IMG/VR virus record: IMGVR_UViG_3300006734_000007
Location: 1 to 64,000 of that record
Length of the DNA: 64,000 bases
Direction: 5' to 3' (one strand)
Origin: a virus
Below are positions 38,801-47,300 of the stretch, piece after piece (within the stretch, counting starts at the first letter, position 1; every line of letters begins with the position of its first letter). The notes below the pieces were generated by a model that saw only the letters and a list, made by a program, of their open reading frames with translations, made no database searches and was not told the DNA's origin. The translations under genes and the position numbers were made by a program.

Positions 38801-41377
38801 ATCAGCTTGTGGTTGTCCTTCTACAACAGGTTCATTAGGCGCATCTAATATTTCAGATAGGTTTATATAAATGCGTTCTTCTTCTGAATCAAAATAATTT
38901 GGATCTTTTAGAAATTCAATTGCTGTAAAATTTCCTACTTTATAATTCTTATATGTAGGTTGAGACTTAGTCAATTCTAATCCCTCCATTACATTGCTTC
39001 CAAACTCTACCCACACTCCGGTATTTGATGCAATGATTCCTGTAGGGACTTCACCAAACATGTTTATAATTTTATCTAATAGCTCAGATTTATTTTCAAT
39101 ATTAACTGTAAAACCATCTTGATCTAAAACAGCATCACCTCCCGCATAGTTTTTAAAAGTATCATCTACTTCTTTTTCACGGACCATTCTAATAATATCT
39201 GCAACTTCTTCTTTAGTTCTATTTTTAGAAATGCTAGTTACAAATTGACTAGGACGTGTCGCATACTTTTGTGCTTTAGTCCACCATGATTCTTTCTGGC
39301 TTTCTCTGGCTCTTTTTGGATCACCAAATAATTTTAAATTAGCCGGAGCATTATCATACAAATCTGTTAATGTATGCTCAGGAATAGAAAATGAAAAATA
39401 ACCATTCAATCCAACAATTGCTCTTTCTGCATTTAATTTTAAAGGAGCTGTTGAATTTTGCATTATGTAATCATAGTAATCAACTTGATCAAACTGTAGA
39501 CTACCTGGTTTACTTTTCTCTACATTTAAAGCATAGACAATTCCACTATTAGGTTTAAGTTTGATATTAACTTGACCTGCTTTAGTATTATAAATACTTC
39601 CCGGTTTGTAAGGCTCTGTTAATACATTAATGATCTGCTTGCGGATTTTTTCCTGATTGTTTTCACTTATAATAACATCTTTTCCTTTCTTAACCTTTAT
39701 AGCAATTTCACCGGTTTTATCTTTAACAGAAACAGTGACACTATCCTTACCTGTATAAACTAAACTTCTAAACAATGCAACACGTTGAGTATTGTTCATC
39801 TTTTGACCACTAATTTTAGCATCAGTAGTTATAATATCTGCTAAATATTCTGCTTCTTCTTGTGTCCAGTTTCTTTGCTGCAGTGGAGCTGATATATTAA
39901 AACCTGGTAATCTTAAATAAATACCACCTTTAACCTCCCAACTGCTTACATCATTATCCGCAACTTTTATTGCAGTACGTGGATCAATATCAGACTGAGC
40001 CCAATTTACCTCAGACATAACAGGTCTTTTATCTTGAGGCATATCTAAATCAAAAGGTGTAATACCTGTATTAGAACTTATAATATTCATTTCTATTACA
40101 GAACCTGGATCAGTCTCTAGTCTTTTTTGTATTAGATACATGATCTCTAATTCTTTTTGCTGCTCAACTGCAATAGCTTCTATTAAACCTTCTTTAGCTT
40201 TATTAGACAGTTTAGGCCATTCTTTTAAGTTTTTAGATTTAGCAATTTCTTCTGGGCTTTGAATTGCTTTAGCAAAACTAGTTGCATATCCTGTTCCTTT
40301 TTGTACAACTTTAGATTGATTATAATAAATAGGACTACCCTGAGATGAATCTTTAACAACATTATAGTTTTCATCAAAGAAAAGAATATTGTTATTATTA
40401 TCCGTAATAACTAATTGTGTACCATTTTTATAAAGAGTAAATCCATCTTTCTTAGATGTTGGCGCCCATAATGATTTCTCAGTTGTACCAACTTTACCTC
40501 TTAAAGTTTTTACCTTACGCTTTACTTGATCAGTGTTACCATATTCTTCTACAGCTCTCTTCTCAAAATTATCTACAAATGCTTCTGTAATTTTTACATT
40601 AGATTGCCATGCCCATGCTTTACCATCAAGAAGCTTTCTGTTTCTTTTAGATAGTACATCATTCTTATTATCCATTCCATCAGGATATAATTCTGACATT
40701 CTAACAGCAGCTATCTTAAATCCTTTATGACCTCCTATAGTAATTTTACTTGGATCTTGTTCAGACCTTAGTGCTTTTTTAAATACATCTAAGAATCCAT
40801 ATTCAAACTCTTGATCCGGATCTTTAATATCTAAATATTTACCATTGACATCCTGCAAACTTTGCTGACCTGTGCTAGATAGAATAGAAGGTTTCTTAAA
40901 ACTAAATTGCCCAATCTCTTTTACCAACTGTCTAAAAGCTGCAGCAAACTTATTTGATTTTTTTTCACTAGGTGGTTGCTTGTTTGTTTCATCTGATTCA
41001 GCAACAACCCAATTTGCAATACCTGTATCAATAATCTCAGGATCTGTTATTTCTTCTGTAGTATATGTTTTTAGTACATAATCTAATTCATCAGTTTTAT
41101 CTGTTATTTCAAATAAATCTTGGATGTTAAATTTAGGAGGAAGCAAAGACTTATCATACATAGCAGCTGATATCAACTGATATGGGAGAACTTGTACGTA
41201 TGATGCTGCTTTTTTAGGATCTTCTGTTTCATTATAGATATACTCATAAAGTTCCTGAGCAACATCATCAAAATTAAATTCTTGATCGTTAGCCTTAAAC
41301 TGCTTTAACTTTGCTGTAGCATATCCAAAAACAATACCTACTTCTTCTGCACTAATTTGTATATTACAAAGGGCCAT
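26867..41377 (-). CDS. Giant virion RNA polymerase-containing protein B (4836 aa)
   Basis: A 4836-aa multidomain protein. The polymerase catalytic loop is SGGDFDIDKLTLL, with DFDID at 3423-3427. It is preceded by VRIPVQEDNS and FLPHSEGN, like the R-x-P…DFDGD layout of cellular beta-prime subunits, and matches the crAss-like virion RNA polymerase of phi14:2. N-terminal regions include a GNAT-like segment (VLIHPGLRGKGIATELY, ~955-971), a SAP-like helix pair (~1037-1070), an acidic coiled coil (~1090-1190), a hydrophobic segment (IMALIIAGAVTVG, ~1215-1230), a hydrophobic LLMSLLPIVF (~1575) and a zincin HEAYH (1728-1732). Near 4600 lies an SLOG-like ARFVVGDMPGVDTQF. Cysteines appear only at residues 4 and 4836. 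It probably transcribes early phage genes after ejection. Confidence 0.9.
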   Translation of the reverse strand: MALCNIQISAEEVGIVFGYATAKLKQFKANDQEFNFDDVAQELYEYIYNETEDPKKAASYVQVLPYQLISAAMYDKSLLPPKFNIQDLFEITDKTDELDYVLKTYTTEEITDPEIIDTGIANWVVAESDETNKQPPSEKKSNKFAAAFRQLVKEIGQFSFKKPSILSSTGQQSLQDVNGKYLDIKDPDQEFEYGFLDVFKKALRSEQDPSKITIGGHKGFKIAAVRMSELYPDGMDNKNDVLSKRNRKLLDGKAWAWQSNVKITEAFVDNFEKRAVEEYGNTDQVKRKVKTLRGKVGTTEKSLWAPTSKKDGFTLYKNGTQLVITDNNNNILFFDENYNVVKDSSQGSPIYYNQSKVVQKGTGYATSFAKAIQSPEEIAKSKNLKEWPKLSNKAKEGLIEAIAVEQQKELEIMYLIQKRLETDPGSVIEMNIISSNTGITPFDLDMPQDKRPVMSEVNWAQSDIDPRTAIKVADNDVSSWEVKGGIYLRLPGFNISAPLQQRNWTQEEAEYLADIITTDAKISGQKMNNTQRVALFRSLVYTGKDSVTVSVKDKTGEIAIKVKKGKDVIISENNQEKIRKQIINVLTEPYKPGSIYNTKAGQVNIKLKPNSGIVYALNVEKSKPGSLQFDQVDYYDYIMQNSTAPLKLNAERAIVGLNGYFSFSIPEHTLTDLYDNAPANLKLFGDPKRARESQKESWWTKAQKYATRPSQFVTSISKNRTKEEVADIIRMVREKEVDDTFKNYAGGDAVLDQDGFTVNIENKSELLDKIINMFGEVPTGIIASNTGVWVEFGSNVMEGLELTKSQPTYKNYKVGNFTAIEFLKDPNYFDSEEERIYINLSEILDAPNEPVVEGQPQADTRIESKKFDGDLVSELKKLGESGLDESSDISDIINSVESKESKLGLEVVSGELLDPNNSITSNSDIHVIHYDGQILGALIIARKELKLYPAGSVSNVLIHPGLRGKGIATELYRKINSDRISKGLSPLKSDSDQTPASQALWKRLVKSGEAKIIGKSTLPGKEGNPIYQMIGQPQATGYSALTKAELKAELSKRGLKVSGNKADLVARLELDDSKTGPESGVVEGQGGTKVNPGNTNEEQTSIQEEIDKTKRELEEAKKLREDLRKRKQQSSKEETTEEPITDEKIAEVIDDVIDEEDLKELKKEIEADQDLVEGTNEEIKQILFENVKDYIKRHGNTLPDFPGALAKAIKKVLKGIMALIIAGAVTVGTTSWSFNNDGSLSFSLENSVETLLPDTQAQWAKRYLDKKGLIDIKEAALIVEEQVAPVIEETPKVDRFFQLIGTVPDSYNPSDSLMSYRSQWDNAEGFRYIPAPVKKDLPGEGIKVNGVIGVGHFLLDASVAADKEYSHENNKVYLRKAKENNDYVPAFTRNPDGSVNLKYKRAKDLVDSDIVVSALRQMKFSDIEFSKTQTPKGFKSTIKEVVKKDGSGTYLIFKDRNGYSRFSGGSVVFIFNDVHGNTIIRDFAGTINNIEWEGLEIIKAYNLKPGDLTIGYHDVGSFSAKPKAKEGVIDSKQWAGFNPEGWTGGALIIPAEGNIVSETPLETPAETPGAPGALLMSLLPIVFRLRKKVESNEDITDEDLSELDEYIASLELKLDDLNNKLNGYTDPNNSSDINKKLPDEDDLDFNFDPEDDSIFKSKLKRIRWERLKPGYRKKRKNAMAWFKSSPISKTSPLDFDNLFSIVNSNAFASWSKNGIKLYKGADETDLYHEAYHGFTQLYLTQDEKVQMYEELLSTALGPKILEEYAKANNKDINALKNYDRWRAADEYLAEDYRTYMLSDGKKVLTNRPQTASIFRRILNFLKWLFTGVNPNDIVIDPVVVRNVGILYNNMRVLRDEDLVIYSPSELNVMPGWGQLNKGIEPLQDGGPTINDADALQISQSIDSIISTVLNEQISLARASKEENKRKVAQMLVGALYTAPDKILPKMYLNVYKTLKDKRKELKEQLDDTADIKQRNKIQHQIKLHDYAIEQFGDVEQILDVITGKSTKGTVAYHLQNSEYIKPAFELSRDELSDFVNTDTPLFSIDTSTISQKDLASAEIKSIIYSAHMRDDKGEFVENIMGYPKLVDPGKAWRTVVSAVKDQSSRRGMRNALLELSKTSPKNKWIEEDLLHKLGPLDVKNPLSHSLWVKFWQSMFMAEKPLYTTTIERVFEPVYKLVDGVRKKTKQKRTTYRVLFGQSQAQFRAAERDFTDHFKTVRNHPFIKLTDNNENVLDVQGIVDKYKNSNFSETGILFLRDLGIPVSNNTKSQQIILDSARLDMLYKKLKDYNDKTKKNKKIKPINDIIAFFRSSDNKLPSESKNLNTIFDAEAKYSGNYSTTALRNAKGDTQYADSRHSSLTRMALYMNESESFHELVAMRQMAHLNPENNPFTKQQINGMHNDSATMAFLNSIYDFSKPDIPKRKGVKINVTSLAGITNLKENGYIDYDYSEKTSNLDSFGRQMNDIYGVLLAGMGQNPTPADKGTIVAVTVTDESGTTKIVTDDIAKFHSHLYIDTVDFLVQETETKTNGEQNFINQMIPFIQMELDVIKAAKENTNNESIIGYTEDKVDKDGNVIEEAAAKDFALFDDIFSDTLKAKLKKATSVQELYDTDLEVSREIDAFLLNYLNSELETLKQRMDGMIYFDSNLMNDHINSAADSKSIELSKVSRPQRADALLKSYLANSTIHRIQVDTIFYGFASQYKDFFKRNPGVNSDGKQLLTDEDAIDYVNERYFGKDAVPTYQNINFPDLKAIPFDGTLRTAVMRETEVTSVYVDRIQEDLEKYYENIFRKRGKKNKKEAAKLAKVAAEEAVKPYRNMEEGDGQGWITIDWYKILSELEGSWTPEQDKLYNAIIKGETIYANQYVQFFPSKKFQYWGPLAKMMGLPAHAFHKYSVAPLVPNVIENTNAEILHNNMVKQQIAIALHLSGSKISTVVDKNTKKASILYNEEDFGKGVRTIDEAPILDLNDPATEYYKANTIHLEYLKNQLDVASKFKRKNTMSSQMRKLVEKGYMEAGVPVDFMPDVDPAKRKTEWDKLEEVEKLAKSQAYTEIIQYENNIQELIDRKKKVLVKSTGWTEEDIKNGTREINKIKSLVDLLKRELKNAGLPTTDLDMIDVNSKGDGLLYDISISPVTPVIEKSLTALINNTLVRQRPNGEMLIQLATTLFEPSKPTDEQKAKHGTNDLEYYQAAREFEGTITTQGDLEKTADVIVRSIDGDHKYIYVKDPRTGEHKHINKDDITLDTKDGERVKGKMYKDSIMIYGEYYAHNTIIDGTGEQADIILVDSMEDAKLQAKAYTERKKTNFTRYEVANNERTIGADAKIAMQGDYYNLLYLTHMDGDPVYVKDEDGNILEKESLVRLNELINDPEWRSLKENLMLITLVGVRIPVQEDNSMEFFHVKQFLPHSEGNILIAPSELVAKSGGDFDIDKLTLLMANISLMHGKPTMVLNSKSVRDEYEIKDDIKSVKKKVKKTHQKFGNRIAKVYKAIGNSTIQPLRDKRDEMSDKVDMYEEGFKQGLVPIDPIKLDQLREEITTLSSQIEFLEKEIKNSDEVKNNPEYQKIIEKRDKALEPLNNKLRKLELELKGKSVKAIENELMIGLWTMLSNPLKYHTLLTPNNADPMKMLAAEMREKKEDRPGAYNSMLSYQRNENGKRKKLSKPSRSSTISPTYNMHIHDVNSEGKAVLGIGAVENAFNTILDRVGAHLNPIYNVSLEAYEIAKEEMQTGKIQAQIDDLENQYPDPESRSKLVKDKLDNLAFMLELYEGDINKAREINIFLPHNTLKYKEYDVVSLSHLYDAFGEESIGRNLSMLIDGWVDVSKDWWIFDVNGNKVIAPTLLFLIEMGVPVKLAVDFVSNPLVEEYRQRLRKAQSALSKANNKNRLKTDKSKEIDYMNLRTQIRKEMLLDYNVINSTQAVKNRDMSIIHDMNNRLKKKLKGKSIDAKTLDKVVKTDPTSSNAAMMDARDLFLHYLEIEEIGQDYKKLKTTLNYDTTKSVTLYEAAKRIEKQEDLYTNTVFPSYIIDAILNESPIGSFDIQRFQLDLWKNVFPLRTSEKILKYILGITGNIKNLSKIKSEFGTEERFANKFLNDLVVYALQKDVLDTDIKEGYKGYEVNISSNLLKDARTNRGVIVNPDSGEILIDKDVLKKQFQSLAFAQSIDQQPLNVLLSRIENFTDKTKKIKLDKDKTAVAEKILEDINYQTLQLAELDSNTFKRNTRGYNQFVKFTIERELLRLNNPLAEFIKTNEFTKRYDRIKDIDSRTDESIDAKKKRQVRQVYEEWLKDTALYNILNMHQLFNSDNSVMHRVKEIINNHPNLLDTYAILESIQYESDSKNNVKYHNIKFRNTKLENNEIDAAITEFRELADPNVMKVLDDSPQGIQENREISKFFEMLPIYAFLQSGMNIDNRFALGRVMPKENLLPFLKKSTDKLAKEIDSPIGLAVLMDFQNQFRQHNKINNANFRNRNLDFITDDVRDWQSIIDQDQFKYEGGYSNKWSDADINVKAADTGKGTKWGDEKDQAMRLKSDAAIVELNVLNRNSSSKTSLEQTGDEKDTIKNKNGVYTGVSFERINGQKSFGDIVMLARNGKLKNTPLSEETRSQIAEANESGARFVVGDMPGVDTQFIEYLLEIGAGFEVFHTGEESRIDVDSLKVDTLFTALEDSYDAEILNMSDTTNLKQIIENNPSKVFVLPGTITGLAMDQNGNTIEGVNNVHVLPVYNAKGDLLIGQQDVIKDVISKSITELIKINDKQPIVFLSVGYAMDHLNASRINDSGQFLVSNLFDELSTQLFDSFIYVNPNSQYISLSDLIEVYQDFSDKQWAVNMENEIDSVLEQIDKC

Positions 41378-41378
41378 C

Positions 41379-44300
41379 TTAACATTTCTTTTTAGCTTGT
41401 TTACCTAGATCTTTTAAGGCATCAAGAGGATTATCATACTTATCTGCATACTCTTTCATTTGCTCTGGAGAAAGTTTAATATCAACATTCTCATCTGAAG
41501 TATCCTGTTCTTCAGTAGTAACAGGTTCTACAGGTGCATCTTCTTTCATAGGTACAAGGTTTGTATAAAATTTATCAAGGGTTTCAGTCATTTCTTTATT
41601 AGTTTCTTGGACCTTAAATTTAATAAATTTGGTTTTATTAGTTATCCTTTTAGTTAAGATTTGTATGAGGCCATGTTCTTTATGCATCATAGATATAATC
41701 TTATTTTTAGGAGCTTTATTTATTATATCTTTAATAGAAACAGCAGTCGTCCCTTTTAGTTCTGTTTTTCTTTTAGCAATTAAGTTTGCAACAGCTCCGT
41801 CATTAGTATATCTAGTAACCGGTAAATCTTTGGTTTCTTGAAATATATAATCTTCTATTGCTAACAGTGCCTGTAAAGAATCTGCATTTTTAATTTGATC
41901 ACCAAACTCCTCCATCAAATCTATTGGTTCTATAGCAGTATCTTCTTCTTCAATAAATTCAAATTCAGTTAGAACTAATTGCTTTTCAGGAGATTCTATA
42001 AAGTTGTTTAAAATATTAGGTACTAGATAATTAGTACCATCTATTTGCATAATAGTACTTCCTTTAACTGTATCACCTTCTTCTAGATCTGTTTGTAATC
42101 TAAGAACTTCAAATAAAAGTTGCATTGATTGTGCTCTATAACTTAAATCTTCATTTATTTGAGATAAGATTGTATTACCATCTTCATCTACTGGATTCAA
42201 TGTCTTAAGACTATTTATAAGTTCATCAAAATTTAGACTAGGTTCTAAAACAAAAGTATAGTCATCACCTTGATACCTTACAATTTGCTGAGGGTTTTCT
42301 AAATAATCTGGAAATAATCTCTCTACTACATCTGGTGTTAATAATATAATTCCTTCATATAGATCTTCTAATAATTCGTCACCTAAAAATAGATCTGTAT
42401 CTTTAATAGGAATTGGTTCAATATCTGATTCTTCTTCTTCTTTTACTTCTGTGCCAAAAATACCTGGAGAAGCTGTTTCAGTTACAGTAGATGGTGTTAG
42501 TATTTCATTTATAAAAGGCATGTAAGGAAAGTTAGATCCTTGCTGAATTAATCCAGCATAACTAACTTTTGTAATTTGACGATTTTCTTTATCTAAATTA
42601 AGATCAAAAGATGCAATGTTTATATTAGCTCTTACTCCTGTAATGTTCTCAAGCATATTTTTATAACCGGATTGCTGATAACCATGTTGCTCTCTTTTAC
42701 TAATTCTTTCGCCAACTATTTTAGCCATGTAACTTGGTTCAGTATAACCTTTGGTTAAGACTATTTCACCTGTACTTCCAACTATTCTATTAATTGCAGG
42801 ATTTTTAGAAGATTTAATATCTATTATTTCATATCTCTTTTTAACAGGATCCCAAAATAATAAGTCAATTTCACCACCCACTGGTTGTCCAGTTGGAGGA
42901 TTTTTATCAAATACTAATGGGCCTTCCATTACAAACTCCCATCCCAATGCTTTAATTTCTTCTGCAAAAGCTTCAAATGCTTTTACTAATTGTTTTTTAG
43001 CTGTATCTGTTAGATCTAGCATTGTTGGTCCTATAGGAATAACAGGTTCTGTAGCAAGTTTAGTTTTTTCAATAGATGTAATATCTGACTTGCCATCAAA
43101 AACACCAACAGTTCCTTTTATAACATCATTAAGAGGTTGAATCTTATCTCGATTATTTTTAATTTCTTCATTACTTTGAAAAGGTTTAACTCCTTCCGCC
43201 GTGCTAAGAGTAATATGAGGAAATTCATTTTTAGATAATGGATTATCTACAAGTAATACATCTACTTTATCTGTAGTAAGTCTTCCAACTACTCTAATTT
43301 CCATTTCTTGACCGATAGGTAGATCTGAAACATCTGAAGGTTTAAATTCAATTGTAGAATGATGAGAAAATAAATTTGCAAGAGCTTGTCCGTAAGCTGC
43401 AACTAACTCATCAGTATTAAAAAAGATTCCACTATATACTACAGGACCTTGATAACTAGTAGTAGTTTCAGGAACTCCTTCAAAAAACTCTTTACCAAAT
43501 GCATCTAATGTGTTACCTGCAAATGCATTATCTTCATACTCAGTTAGATCAAACTCAGATTCTTTTATTTGTACAACTGATCCATCTTCTAACTTAACTT
43601 CCCAAACTGGTTCTGCAGTTTGATCTTCTAAATCTGCTAATTCATCTCCTAAAATACCATCTTGACCAGTTGCTTTAATCCTAACTTTATTTCCTGTTCT
43701 AGGATCCATTTCCATACCAATAATAGATGTCATACTTGTACTACGGACCCACTTTCCATTTACTTTAATAAAGTAACCGTGATCTGTAGTTTTAACACCA
43801 AACTCTAAAGCTTCTTCATCAGTCATACTACTGATCTGCTTTATTTCAGTACCCTGAACTCTCTTTAGTTTTTTATGTCCCTCAGATTTTGAAACACCTG
43901 AAAAAGGCATTGATATATCTTCATCAGTAGGTTTTTCTTCTGTAGGATCAATATCTTCTTTCTTTTTTCTGCCTCCTTTTTTTTGTCCTTTTCTTTGTTT
44001 AACTTGTTCATTATGATCATCAATTAAAAGTAAAACATCATCTGGTCTACTTTCAATCCATTCATCTATGTTAGCAAATCTATCAGGATTATTTTTCTGA
44101 AACTTAGCAAACAATAATTCTGCCTGCTGTTGTATAGTATCTGGCCAGGTTAATCTATTGCTTAAACCATCACTATCTAGCAGAGTTAATATTTCATCTA
44201 CCGTTTTTTTCTTTTTTTGTTTTCTTTTTGCTTCTCGTTCTTGCTTTTCTCTTTCTAAAGAAGCTTCTCTATTTGCTTTATCAAAAGCTTCAAAGGTTTC

Positions 44301-47300
44301 AAACCCAGACTCTGCAGCAAAATCTTCTATATATGCTGAAACTAATTTAGCAGGCTTTGAATACCTCTGATCTTCTTTACGGATCTTAACAAAAGTACCA
44401 TCATCTTTTTTTAGTATAAAATACTCTGGTAAATCTAATTCATCAAATACAGATCTTAATCCTTCATCATCTAGGAACATATTAAGTTTAGATAGTTCAA
44501 ATATTAATTGACTACTTTTAACTTTTTCTAAAGCTGCATTATAATGTTTTTTTGATAATTCTTGATTAGCTTGATATTGTTGAGCTCTAACCATTTCTCT
44601 TCTTGCATGCCATTCAACATAAGTATCAGGATTAGATAAGTATCTTAAAACTGCTCCATACATTTTAGCATCATTATCAAGTTCAATTGAATCTTTATAC
44701 ATTTTAAAGATCTCATCTACTTGATCTTGACTTATACGGTATTTTCTCATTTTACCAGAAGGCATGTTTAATGACTCTCCTACTAAATAATTAATATATT
44801 TATTGAATGCTCCGTATAATCCTTTTAGTGCTTTCTTTTGTTGTTTTTCTTGCTCTTCTGTATATCTTGCAGTTTTACCAATTTCTTTATCAAAGTAAGA
44901 ATCTTCTTCAGCAATAGTAGCCTGATAACCTTCTACTGCTTCTCGTAAACTATTTAAAAGCTCTTTCTTTTTTTCTAATCTTTTTTTATCAGCCTTTTCT
45001 TCTTTAGATAATACTGCTCCGGCTTTTTCTTTATCATTAATTGCAATTAACTCTTGAGACAAAATAGTATCTTCTTGTCTTATATCTTCTAAAGATAAAA
45101 TATTACGAATATCATTTTCTTCAACAACTTCTAAAAAATTAAAATTGTCAATAATATTTTTATGTATTTTAAGTCTTCTATTAACTGCTTCATTAAATGT
45201 TGTATTACCAAGTGCAACAGTTTTTATAAAATCTTTATGTGCTTGATGTTTAATTTGTCTATCAATGTATTCTGGATTTAAATAAGGCATTCCGTTTTTA
45301 TCAAGAAGCATGGTAGGTACTGCGTTAGGATCATATGGTGCACCCCAAGTGTCATAAGCTTTTTCTATATTATAAACTGCATCAGAAATTCTTTTCTTCA
45401 TAGATTTTATAGAATCCCTAGCTTCTTCAATAGTATCATGGTTTGTACCCATGGCTTCATTGAATTCTTCTACTGTAAAATCTTCTTCTAAGATCTCATC
45501 TAAGTAGTTTAAGAATTCTTCATGTCCACCTTTTTCATATAGATTAAACATGTGTTCATTAACTGCTTCATTTCTAGCATCAATAGCTCCTTTTTCATCA
45601 CCTTCTAATGTTGCTTCAATAGCTTCATTTGCTAAATTTTTTACTGTAGTTGCATGTTCTATTGGTGAATTAAAAAATCTAAATGGATCAGCTGTATAAG
45701 CATTGTAGGCATCTACATCTTCTTGAGCTTTTTTCTCCATACGAGTTTTATACTCTTCATAAGTTTCATTATTAAAAGTTCTATCAGTATAATTACGTAA
45801 CATTTTAATAGGTGTAGTTACTGCGCTTATTACTCCACTAGCCATTCCTCCCATTAAAAATCCTGAAGCAAATATTTCAAAACCTTGCGGGCTTGTATAT
45901 TTTTTTAAATTACTACCAAGATGAGAAATAAAGTCTCCAAACTCTGGGCTTTTATATCTTTCACCTTTCTCATATAACTTAAAGTAATGATCTAAATATC
46001 CTTCAGCTGCAGTATCACCTACAATTTCTTGATACAATTCTTGACCACCTTCTAACAATCCTCCTTGTGCTAAAGAATACTTTCCAAATCTATTAAAAGA
46101 TTTAGCTATACCTGATTTCCATTTTTTTGGTGTAACAATAGTAGTTCCTATATCTGATAATTTTTGTCTTGCAGTTTTTTTAGCTACAACTTTAGCTTTA
46201 GAAAAAGGTGTAGCAACAGCTTTATATAATGGATTTTCAGAGATTAATTTTTTAGTAACTCCTGTATTCATACCTACTCTCATTGCCAAAGGCTTTAAGA
46301 ATGCAGTTCTTAATATCAAACCGTTTGTTGCTAAAATAATAGGAACGTTTGCAAAAGCTGTTGATTGTGCAGCTTCATGTGAAGTAGTTATTAAATCATC
46401 AAGTGCTTCTTGTGTAATAGGTTTACCAGACTTTTCTAATTCTTCAAGTCCTTCTTTCATTACTCTATTTTGAACTAAACCTGCTTCTAATTGGCCTTCT
46501 GCCAATGCTGCAGTTGCAACTTTAGTATCAAAATATAAAGCGGGAAAAGTCTTATGATTGTATCTTAATATATCATATGGAGTTCTAACATTCTTAGCAA
46601 ATGCTTTAGCAGTACTAGGTGCAACAAGTTTACCAGGTTTTTCAATAACCCATTTTGTTCCATCCCATACTTTTTGATTTACATTTTGCCAAATCTTTCT
46701 AAGTTTATTTGGTTGTCTAAATTGACTTAAATAAGACTCATAACCTATTGTGCTTAATTTACCGGCCTTATCTAATTTAGGTAATGTTTTTAATCCTTTA
46801 GCAGCACCCGTAAATACTAACTTAGGATTTTTTCGTATATCATCTACTATAGATGTGCCCATTCCGGCCATCATACCTAGAGATAATCCTACTTGCATAA
46901 AAGTATTACCTAAAAACGGTGCAGCAAAATTAGACCACTTATTATTTTTTTGAGACATTCTCATTTTAGTGATCTCTTCAAATCTTTCTGCATTCTTTGC
47001 TTGAGACCAATCAGAAAGTTGTAAATCAGCATCTAAATAATTATTCCAACCAAGTACAGCAACATCTTTAAATCCACCAACAGATCTCATAAAATCACCA
47101 AATGTACTTCCGTATGTATTATAAATAGCATCATTATCTCTAAAAGGACTATAACCAAGCTTGTCATAATCCATATGTAATTTATATCTTTCTAAAGGTT
47201 GTATTGTTTTACTATCTAGAAGATTTATACTTCTAGTTGACATGCCTCCAAAAATATTATCATACTCTTGACCCCATTCAATTCCAGCATTGTTAAAATT

